Source: Fibrobacteraceae bacterium (GTDB taxonomy: Bacteria > Fibrobacterota > Fibrobacteria > Fibrobacterales > Fibrobacteraceae). Taken from it: DNA of 8,230 nt. The DNA lies in assembly GCA_021443045.1 (NCBI GenBank), contig JABUUT010000002.1:29865-38094 (forward strand), read 5' to 3'. Position 1 is the stretch's first letter. Each line of letters begins with the position of its first letter. Shown here one piece after another: positions 1 through 5,041 of the stretch. A program made the position numbers and the translations under genes. The notes under the pieces are model-generated. The model made no database searches, had not been told where the DNA came from, and saw only the letters and a list, made by a program, of their open reading frames with translations.

Positions 1-211
1 CCTGAACGGCATTCGCCGTGAAGGATCCACAGAATGTCCATATAAATACCAATCACTGAAAACTGATAACCAACAACTGATAACCAGCCACTGTTCACCA
101 GCCCCTCCCTTCTAAAAATTGCCAATTTCAACAATTTTTTTGCATTTTTCAGGGGAATCCGTATTTTTTTCCGTTTTTTTTTCGTATTTTACTTGCACAT
201 AGGAGTTTTAA
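1..211. other. Intergenic leader with short repeats; possible end of an upstream gene
   Basis: No complete gene is visible. A short hairpin (arms ACGGC 6-10 and GCCGT 15-19) sits at the left edge. One forward frame is open from base 2 to a TAA at 113-115, and another closes at 19-21, so the tail of an upstream rightward gene may be here, but nothing in it is recognisable. From 31 to about 99 lie the interspersed motif AGAATGTCCAT and several ACTGATAACC-like units that recur elsewhere in the window. From 118 to 190 the sequence is very T-rich, as expected for a promoter region of the next gene, but I cannot pick a convincing -35/-10 pair. Confidence 0.4.
31..99 (+). repeat. Interspersed AGAATGTCCAT / ACTGATAACC short repeats, copy 1
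   Basis: Begins AGAATGTCCAT at 31, then ACCAATCACTG and two ACTGATAACC units. The same order (AGAATGTCCAT, a TAC-containing stretch, CCAATCACT, ACTGATAACT) occurs at 2943-2996. Confidence 0.6.
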
Positions 212-757
212 ATGAAACTATTTGTTCGACTTTTCGCATTTGTCGCACTTGCAGCAGGCTTTTCTTTTGCCCAACTCGCCCCCGAACCACAGATGGCCGA
301 CATCCAGATTTTTAAGGATTCCACAGGCACTCCCAAGAAAATGGATTTTTCCATTCCCCTCACTGGAGTTAGCGATCCCGGCATTCTGTTCAGCCACTTT
401 TCCAAAAAAAACCTTCTCATCTACTACTTTAGCCCCAAGTGCCCCCACTGCCAGCGCCACTTTCCCGAAATGCAGAACCTGATGAAGGAATACGAAGCTT
501 CAGGGCTTACCGGCATTGCCATAGGTCTTGGCGGAGGCATTAAAAAGAACGACATCCGCATGTTCATCGACCAGCAAAAGGCTGTTATACCAGTGTTCCA
601 AGACACCGATACCAAGTTCGGCCCCGAATTTGGAACCGGTTACATTCCCGTAGTTTACCTTGTTCTAAAAGACGGCACCTTCTACCGTTACGAAACCATA
701 AACGAAGCCAACATCAACCACATGCGTGCCACACTGAACGAGCTGTTTAAAAAGTAA
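212..757 (+). CDS. Secreted thioredoxin-fold (TlpA/AhpC-TSA-like) thiol oxidoreductase, CPHC site
   Basis: Predicted exported thiol-disulfide protein of 181 residues. Residues 1-20 form a signal peptide (MKLFVR, a hydrophobic core, then SFA before Gln21), with no lipobox, so a soluble periplasmic protein is expected. The thioredoxin fold follows: a beta strand ending YYFSPKCPHC carries the active-site pair Cys77 and Cys80, and GTGYIPVVY supplies the conserved cis-proline (Pro146) facing them. The size and the FPEMQNL helix after the site fit the TlpA/ResA-like redoxin group. A His in the second X position (CPHC) is known from DsbA, where it makes the site oxidising, so oxidase rather than reductase activity is possible but is inference. 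The start is supported by AGGAG at 201-205, six bases before ATG. The gene stands alone and ends in a strong hairpin terminator. The exact substrate is unknown. Confidence 0.85.
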   Translation: MKLFVRLFAFVALAAGFSFAQLAPEPQMADIQIFKDSTGTPKKMDFSIPLTGVSDPGILFSHFSKKNLLIYYFSPKCPHCQRHFPEMQNLMKEYEASGLTGIAIGLGGGIKKNDIRMFIDQQKAVIPVFQDTDTKFGPEFGTGYIPVVYLVLKDGTFYRYETINEANINHMRATLNELFKK

Positions 758-780
758 CCGCAAGCATCAAGAGAATCTAA

Positions 781-824
781 ACAAACGCCCGCAAGGTAAA
801 ACCTTGCGGGCGTTTGTCTTTTAT
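781..824. terminator. Perfect 17-bp bidirectional terminator hairpin
   Basis: Arms 781-797 and 801-817 are perfectly complementary around an AAA loop and are GC-rich in the middle (CGCCCGCAAGG). A CTTTTATA tail follows on the plus strand, ending the thioredoxin-like gene. Read leftward, the hairpin lies downstream of the tRNA and its outer arm runs into GTTTGTTTAGATT, so it can also stop the tRNA transcript. Confidence 0.85.
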
Positions 825-830
825 ATCCAG

Positions 831-904
831 TACTCGAGGCGGGAGTCGAACCCACGACCCATTGCTTAGAAGGCAATTGCTCTATCCAACTGAGCTACTC
901 GAGC
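831..904 (-). tRNA. tRNA-Arg (anticodon UCU)
   Basis: Read leftward, the 74 bases fold as a complete cloverleaf. The acceptor arms are GCTCGAG and CTCGAGT (the first pair is G-U), followed by TA and a D-arm GCTC...GAGC. The anticodon stem is ATTGC/GCAAT around the loop CTTCTAA, which gives anticodon TCT (plus-strand AGA at 868-870). The variable loop is short, and the T-arm GTGGG/CCCGC holds TTCGACT. The discriminator is A. The 3' CCA is not encoded, since the following bases are CTG. It decodes AGA arginine codons. It has its own promoter just upstream and shares a terminator with the convergent gene. Confidence 0.96.
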
Positions 905-931
905 GCAGCCAAAACAATGTTGGCGGTTCCA

Positions 932-960
932 AGTATAGAAAAAAAAAATGGATTCATCAA
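932..960 (-). promoter_or_regulatory. Sigma70-type promoter of tRNA-Arg
   Basis: On the minus strand TTGATG (960-955) and TATACT (937-932) are separated by exactly 17 bases, mostly a run of T. Transcription would begin near 925, about 20 bases before the tRNA 5' end. Spacing, box quality and position all fit; no experiment is implied. Confidence 0.7.
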
Positions 961-1010
961 GTGGCAAAGAAGAACCTCTCTTAGGCGTTTTTTTTCACAT
1001 TATGAAACTT

Positions 1011-1039
1011 TTAACAGTTTTCTCTTCTACAATTATATA
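1011..1039 (+). promoter_or_regulatory. Probable promoter of the HD-like gene
   Basis: TTAACA (1011-1016) and TATATA (1034-1039) are 17 bases apart, about 30 bases before the start codon. The AT-rich setting makes chance matches easier, so confidence is moderate. Confidence 0.45.
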
Positions 1040-1071
1040 TATTGATAGGGTAAAACTTTTAAAGGATTAAT

Positions 1072-1596
1072 ATGTTAACCTACGAACAAGCTTTTAGAAT
1101 CGCCTCCGACGCCCACAAAGGTCAGCAAGACAAGGCTGGAGGCCCCTACATCGATTTTCTCCAGAATGTTGCAGACTTTTTAAAGAATAAAGGTGAATCC
1201 GAAGAGGTTCAAGTTCTCGCCATTCTTCAAGACCTTACCACCTCGGCCACCAAAAAAAGCGCCCAGGACGCTGTGGCCATGGGCGTACCGGCAGACTTGG
1301 TTGAACTTATCGGCAAGATGACCTACCACAAGAATCAAAGCTGGATTGACGAATACAGCTGCAACCTTATGGCCCAGGGCGTTGCCGCAGAAGAAGCCAC
1401 CTACGAAGCCCGCGAAAAAGACTTCGTTCGCTTTGTGGAAACCTTAAAAGAAAACCCACTGGCAGCCAAAGCCAAAAGCGCCATTCTTAATGTACTGCTA
1501 GAAGACAAGTACATCCACCGTCAGGAGCGTCGGGAACTCAAGACCAAGTTCCGCCTTAAAAAGTACAAGGCCGCTATCGAAGCTCTAGGAGTTTAA
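1072..1596 (+). CDS. RelA/SpoT-type HD-like domain protein with degenerate active site
   Basis: A 174-residue cytoplasmic protein that aligns by eye with the HD hydrolase half of RelA/SpoT/MESH1-type enzymes, which remove pyrophosphate from (p)ppGpp. The start AFRIASDAHKGQQDKAGGPYI matches the family's opening (A-H-x-G-Q-x-D-K-x-G-x-P-Y-I). LAILQDLT (49-56) sits where family members have the HD pair in a context like ALLHDVVE, and MGVPADLVELIGKMTYHK resembles the following GxPxxVxxLVxxLT stretch. The expected metal ligands are mostly gone: His after PYI is Phe29, the His of HD is Gln53 (Asp54 remains), and the later KLAD-type Asp appears as KSAI. His15 is kept. A binding or regulatory pseudoenzyme is therefore more likely than a hydrolase. 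There is no synthetase domain. AGGA at 1063-1066, five bases before ATG, supports the start. The gene is monocistronic. Confidence 0.7.
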   Translation: MLTYEQAFRIASDAHKGQQDKAGGPYIDFLQNVADFLKNKGESEEVQVLAILQDLTTSATKKSAQDAVAMGVPADLVELIGKMTYHKNQSWIDEYSCNLMAQGVAAEEATYEAREKDFVRFVETLKENPLAAKAKSAILNVLLEDKYIHRQERRELKTKFRLKKYKAAIEALGV

Positions 1597-1606
1597 CACA
1601 CTTTGC

Positions 1607-1636
1607 AAAGGTCCCCTTTGGGGACCTTTCTTTTTT
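1607..1636 (+). terminator. Rho-independent terminator after the HD-like gene
   Basis: Perfect 10-bp stem AAAGGTCCCC (1607-1616) and GGGGACCTTT (1620-1629) with a three-base loop, followed by CTTTTTT. It lies about ten bases past the stop codon. Confidence 0.9.
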
Positions 1637-1730
1637 CATAAAACAATAAAAGATACTTTCCAAATTCCACTCATTTACTAAATTTTAACCCGAAAAAACA
1701 TAGGATTCAAACCTAAACAAGGAACACACA

Positions 1731-2849
1731 ATGGCAAATAAAGTCTATAACTTTAGCGCAGGCCCATCGGTTCTGCCCGAACAAGCACTCAAGGAAGCAT
1801 CTGCAGCCTGCATCGACTATGCAAACTCCGGCATCAGTATTCTCTCCATGAGCCACCGTTCAAAGCCTATTGAAAACATGTTCATCGAAACTGAACAGCT
1901 TCTCCGCGACCTCATGGGCATTCCTGCCAACTACGACATTGTGTTTCTGGGCGGTGGTTGCTCCCTCTTGTTCTGCATGGTTCCCATGAACTTGCTTCCT
2001 CAAGACGGCGTGGCCGACTACACCGACACAGGCGTTTGGGCAAACAAGGCCCTCAAGGAAGCCCAGCAGTTCGGTAATGTAAATGTTGCCTGCTCCACCA
2101 AGGCCGACATTTACAACCACATCGACAAGAATTTAAAGCTGAGCGACAACGCCACCTACCTCCACGTTACCGCCAACAACACCATCTACGGCACCGAATG
2201 GCACAACTTCCCGAAGCCAAAGTCCGGCTTCCTCATTGCCGATATGAGCTCCGACTTCTTGGCCCGCAAGGTGAATGTTTCTGACTTCGGCATGATTTAC
2301 GGAGGCGCACAGAAGAACATCTCCTGTGCAGGTGTTACCGTTTCCATCATTAGAAACGACCTTCTGGGCAAGGTTGACCGCAAAATTCCCACCATGCTGA
2401 ATTTCGCCACCCACATAGACAAGAAGACCGGCGTGAACTCCATGTTCAACACACCTCCCGTATTCGCCGTCTACACCATGAACCGCACCCTCAACTGGCT
2501 CAAGCAGATCGGTGGCGTGGACGCTATCGAAAAGATCAACCGCGAAAAGGCAGCGCTTCTGTACAGCGCCATCGACAATTCCAAGGTGTTCGTTGGTACC
2601 GCCGCCAAGGAAGACCGCTCCATCATGAACGTTCCCTTTGTGTTCAACCGCGAAGTGGTTTCCGAAGAAAATGATGCCGACATGGCCAAGGACTTCATTG
2701 AATTTGCAAAGGCTCGCGGCCTGGTGCAAATCAAGGGCCACCGTTCTGTTGGCGGTTTCCGTGCTTCCATCTACAACGCCATGCCCATGGAAGGTGTGCA
2801 GGCTCTTGTAGATTGCATGGGCGACTACGAGAAGAAAATTTTGGGCTAA
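1731..2849 (+). CDS. serC: Phosphoserine aminotransferase
   Basis: PLP-dependent class V aminotransferase converting 3-phosphohydroxypyruvate and glutamate to phosphoserine and 2-oxoglutarate, the second step of serine synthesis (EC 2.6.1.52), and able to act in PLP synthesis in some bacteria. At 372 residues it is close to the usual ~360. Family landmarks appear in order: NFSAGPSVLP at the N-terminus, SHRS (41-44) for substrate phosphate contact, FLGGGCSLLF (72-81) for cofactor phosphate binding, ADMSSD (170-175) with Asp171 for the pyridine nitrogen, YGGAQKNI (190-197) with Schiff-base Lys195, and KGHRSVGGFRASIYNA near the end for the substrate carboxylate. AAGGAA at 1719-1724, six bases before ATG, supports the start. 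No serA or other serine gene is adjacent, and flanking terminators make it a single-gene unit. Confidence 0.96.
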   Translation: MANKVYNFSAGPSVLPEQALKEASAACIDYANSGISILSMSHRSKPIENMFIETEQLLRDLMGIPANYDIVFLGGGCSLLFCMVPMNLLPQDGVADYTDTGVWANKALKEAQQFGNVNVACSTKADIYNHIDKNLKLSDNATYLHVTANNTIYGTEWHNFPKPKSGFLIADMSSDFLARKVNVSDFGMIYGGAQKNISCAGVTVSIIRNDLLGKVDRKIPTMLNFATHIDKKTGVNSMFNTPPVFAVYTMNRTLNWLKQIGGVDAIEKINREKAALLYSAIDNSKVFVGTAAKEDRSIMNVPFVFNREVVSEENDADMAKDFIEFAKARGLVQIKGHRSVGGFRASIYNAMPMEGVQALVDCMGDYEKKILG

Positions 2850-2891
2850 TTAAAGGGCACCTCTAAAAAGTTAATTCAGCCCCATATCTTC

Positions 2892-2924
2892 AAAAGCTCC
2901 CGATTTATTTCGGGAGTTTTTTTT
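2892..2924 (+). terminator. Rho-independent terminator after serC
   Basis: Stem CTCCCGA (2897-2903) and TCGGGAG (2910-2916) around a six-base loop, flanked by AAAAG on the left and eight T on the right. The A/T flanks extend the stem and could also let it act on leftward transcripts from the convergent CLC gene. Confidence 0.85.
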
Positions 2925-2942
2925 GTAGTATTAAAAGGGTAA

Positions 2943-2996
2943 AGAATGTCCATCCAAGTACAAAAACCAATCACTAACTACTGACAACTGATAACT
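2943..2996 (+). repeat. Interspersed AGAATGTCCAT / ACTGATAACT short repeats, copy 2
   Basis: Same module order as 31-99. It fills the gap between the serC terminator and the CLC stop codon, and the final ACTGATAACTA overlaps the CLC stop. Confidence 0.6.
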
Positions 2997-4356
2997 ATTT
3001 CAAGCGAATCTTCCGTTGATTGTAGATGGAGCCTCCCCCATTGCACACGTAGGCCACCGTGCAAACAATGGCAAATAACGGCAAACTCTGAAAGCCAAAA
3101 ACTTCCACCCCAATTAGAATGGGGGCAAAAAGTGTATTACTGGCACTTCCAAAAACACTGGCATAACCTAGGGCCGCAGCCAAAGGTAATGGCAAGCCCA
3201 ACAGCGAAGCCGATGCCATACCCAAGGTAGCGCCAATGGCAAACAACGGAGTCACTTCACCACCTACAAAACCCGCCGACAAAGTAAGAATAGTCAAGGC
3301 AAATTTTAACATCCAATCGTAGGAGTGTATTCCACTAGCACCAACAGATCCAAAGCAAATGTCTATTAAATTCGTTCCCAAACCAGAATAGCGTCCCTGA
3401 AAAAGCACCAGAAACACCACACTGAGACTGGCACCCATAATCAAGATGCGCTTAATAGGGTTACTCATTTTTTTTGCAAAAAAATTCTTCGAAAAGCTGA
3501 GAACCTTTGTAAAAGCCCCACCCACAATTCCAAAGACAACGCCAAGAATCGCCAGTTTCAATGCAAAGTTCACATCCAGGGAGCCATCAATTTCAAACAA
3601 ACTGACTACAGCATCATTAGAGGCAAGTAATTCATCTAAATCTACAGAAAACTTTTCCAATCCAAGCATCTGAGAAATTTTGCAAGCTGTAAAAGCCGCT
3701 ACTGCAGCAGGCAACAATGCAGCCAACTCCAAATGCCCCACAATCAACACTTCCAAGGCAAAAGCGGTGGCCGCCATGGGAGTCTGGAAAAGCCCGGCAA
3801 AACCTGCGGCCATGCCCGCCACCAGCATAATGTGGCTTGCATTTTCAAAGGGAAGTTTTTTACTTACATTGTGGCCAAAAGCAGCCCCAATCTGCATAGC
3901 CACCCCTTCACGGCCCGCACTGCCCCCAAACAAGTGCGTAACCCAAGTGCAGACCGCCACAAAGGGAATCAACCGCAAGGGAATATGGTCTTCTTTTTTA
4001 TGAGCCACGCTAAACACCAAACCCATACCCCGATCGGAACCTTTGCCCCATTTTTTATAGGCAAAAACAATGCCAGCACCAGCAGCAGCAAGCAGGGGAA
4101 TAAAATAAAGAGGATTGGCCTCCCGCAATTCCCCCACCCGCAACAACACATCACCAAAAAATGCGGTCAGCGCACCAACCACGGTACCAACCACCGCAGC
4201 CACCACAGCAAGGGCAGGCAGAGCAAACCATCTCTTGCAAAAAGCCAAGGCACGGGCCTTCATCTGTTCCTTGGCCATATTCATCATTTGGGCCTTCATT
4301 TCTGGACTCATACCAGCAAACTGATCTCTAAACTGATTGTACTGACTAAAATTCAT
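2995..4356 (-). CDS. CLC-family antiporter, fluoride-type (CLC-F-like)
   Basis: A 453-residue polytopic inner-membrane protein of the CLC chloride channel/transporter family (PF00654). The gating motif GGSAGREGVAMQIG has the conserved Glu150. SAGFVGGEVTPLFAIGATLG marks the second half, and SNTLFAPILIGVEVFG is the C-terminal pore helix region. Two details point to the fluoride-exporting CLC-F branch: the central serine of GSGIP is replaced by methionine (GMGL, Met111), and the gating motif reads GREGV, not GREGP. CLC-F proteins exchange F- for H+ to clear cytoplasmic fluoride. The first ~40 residues are a Met- and Lys-rich amphipathic stretch, longer than in typical bacterial CLCs. No C-terminal CBS or TrkA domain is present. 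No Shine-Dalgarno is seen before this ATG, so the start is less certain; Met16 is an alternative. The substrate is inferred. Confidence 0.85.
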   Translation of the reverse strand: MNFSQYNQFRDQFAGMSPEMKAQMMNMAKEQMKARALAFCKRWFALPALAVVAAVVGTVVGALTAFFGDVLLRVGELREANPLYFIPLLAAAGAGIVFAYKKWGKGSDRGMGLVFSVAHKKEDHIPLRLIPFVAVCTWVTHLFGGSAGREGVAMQIGAAFGHNVSKKLPFENASHIMLVAGMAAGFAGLFQTPMAATAFALEVLIVGHLELAALLPAAVAAFTACKISQMLGLEKFSVDLDELLASNDAVVSLFEIDGSLDVNFALKLAILGVVFGIVGGAFTKVLSFSKNFFAKKMSNPIKRILIMGASLSVVFLVLFQGRYSGLGTNLIDICFGSVGASGIHSYDWMLKFALTILTLSAGFVGGEVTPLFAIGATLGMASASLLGLPLPLAAALGYASVFGSASNTLFAPILIGVEVFGFQSLPLFAIVCTVAYVCNGGGSIYNQRKIRLK

Positions 4357-4406
4357 GTGGTAAAAGATAGAAAATAGGAGTTCATCAAAAGCCGCTATGA
4401 GAGCTG

Positions 4407-4412
4407 ATTATA
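4407..4412 (-). promoter_or_regulatory. Possible -10 box for the CLC gene
   Basis: A perfect TATAAT on the minus strand, about 50 bases upstream of the CLC start codon. The matching -35 position would fall inside repeat copy A and reads ATTTCG, which is poor. On the plus strand the overlapping TATACT could serve transcription into the repeat region instead. Confidence 0.35.
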
Positions 4413-4421
4413 CTCTTAGAC

Positions 4422-4546
4422 TTATCACACGAAATTTGTGCAAACCGAGTGTCGCAAAAATATGCTTGCATATTTTTTAACCGAGGTGCAGCCAAATGCA
4501 TGCGAAGCATGCAACGTGTAGAAAACGAACATTTTCTACGGGAAGT
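4422..4546. repeat. Direct repeat copy A (~125 bp) with three hairpins
   Basis: Matches copy B at 4826-4951 at about 95% identity, with one single-base indel. Internal structures are: arms AAAAATATGC (4456-4465) and GCATATTTTT (4468-4477); arms TGCATGC (4497-4503) and GCATGCA (4507-4513) with a GAA loop; arms GTAGAAAA (4518-4525) and TTTTCTAC (4532-4539). A sub-motif ACCGAG-GTG(T/C)-GC-AAA occurs twice, before the first and second hairpins, so the repeat itself has a duplicated module. Short reading frames that share MHA-HATCRKRTFSTGS between the copies result from the repetition and are not credible genes. Function is unknown. Confidence 0.9.
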
Positions 4547-4825
4547 GGGATATGGAATAAAACATGGATTGAGCCGTCGGGAACAAGGAACAGCGTGACA
4601 CCGACGGCGAAAGGAATGTTTTATGGGAAATGCAACACACTTTTAAATTCTGTGCTCCAAAAACCCTTTGCCATACACAGATACCAAATGGCTGGAGCAC
4701 AAGGCATCTGCCCTGTGAAATATTAAACTGGCCGGTTTCGTATTGAGCAGGGCAGTGCCGTAGTGCGACACCGCAGTAAAATATGGTAGTTGGTATTTGC
4801 ATACTCATATGGACATTCTTTGGAT
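4547..4825. other. Structured non-coding spacer between the two repeats
   Basis: About 280 bp with no gene I can support, but with dense base-pairing potential. First: ATAAAACAT (4557-4565) with ATGTTTTAT (4616-4624), enclosing GCCGTCGG (4573-4580) with CCGACGGC (4601-4608) across a symmetric 7x7 internal loop. Second: TGTGCTCCA (4651-4659) with TGGAGCACA (4693-4701), enclosing GCCAT (4670-4674) with ATGGC (4688-4692); the right arm is continuous and the left carries a ten-base bulge. Third: GGCA-CTGCCCTG (4703-4715, one bulged T) with CAGGGCAGTGCC (4748-4759). It could be a structured RNA or a non-autonomous mobile element; no transposase or terminal inverted repeats are obvious. Confidence 0.6.
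4784..4821 (-). repeat. Interspersed AGAATGTCCAT short repeat, copy 3 (inverted)
   Basis: Read leftward from 4821 it gives AAAGAATGTCCATATGAGTA and then ATACCAA, like copies 1 and 2, but it lacks the ACTGATAACC units. It abuts repeat copy B. Confidence 0.5.
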
Positions 4826-4951
4826 TTATCACACGAAATTTGTGCAAACAGAGTGTCGCAAAAATATGCTTGCATGTTTTTATAACCGAGGTGCAGCCAA
4901 ATGCATGCGAGGCATGCAACGTGTAGAAAACGAACATTTTCTACGGGGAGT
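4826..4951. repeat. Direct repeat copy B (~126 bp)
   Basis: Second copy of the repeat at 4422-4546, in the same orientation, about 280 bp downstream of copy A. The differences spare the hairpins: in the first hairpin one A becomes G (GCATGTTTTT), turning a U-A pair into U-G; in the second only the loop changes (GAA to GAG); the third is identical. This pattern suggests selection on, or recent copying of, a folded element. Confidence 0.9.
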
Positions 4952-4984
4952 ATAAGAGTAAAAAAAATGCATATAATCCAAAAT

Positions 4985-5014
4985 AAGCCAGCACAAAGGC
5001 TGGCTTTTGCTTTT
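4985..5014. terminator. Terminator-like hairpin between the repeat region and the FISUMP gene
   Basis: Stem AAGCCAGC (4985-4992) and GCTGGCTT (4999-5006) with a six-base loop. On the plus strand it is followed by TTGCTTTTAG; on the minus strand by ATTTTGG. It lies about 35 bases past the FISUMP stop codon, so it plausibly ends that leftward operon, but the stronger T-rich tail faces rightward and could also end a transcript coming through the repeats. Confidence 0.7.
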
Positions 5015-5041
5015 AGCACTTCTAAATATTTTAGGACACTA

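Noticed and set aside
2..115. Partial rightward frame at the left edge (begins LNGIRREG)
   Set aside because: It may be the end of an upstream gene, but most of it is repeat-derived sequence and another frame stops at 21, so it cannot be assigned.
2133..2741. Long leftward open frame of 202 codons inside serC
   Set aside because: It is the antisense shadow of a well-recognised serC gene.
3733..4377. Rightward open frame of 214 codons antisense to the CLC gene
   Set aside because: Composition is His/Lys/Pro-rich without domain signature and it mirrors the real membrane-protein gene.
4370..4415. Fluoride (crcB) riboswitch upstream of the CLC gene
   Set aside because: Only a weak match to the 3' TGATG...CCTA part; the conserved 5' GGxGATG and the pseudoknot partners are not present.
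4496..4726. Small rightward open frame starting MHAKHATCRKRTFSTGS, echoed at 4901-5380
   Set aside because: The shared peptide comes from the direct repeat; the DNA pattern is hairpins, there is no ribosome site, and the second frame runs antisense through the FISUMP gene.
4422..4951. CRISPR array or retron
   Set aside because: Only two long repeats with one ~280-bp spacer, no cas genes, and no reverse transcriptase or msr/msd layout.
4536..5019. Leftward open frames across the repeat and spacer
   Set aside because: No family resemblance, no ribosome site, and they cut across repeats and a terminator.
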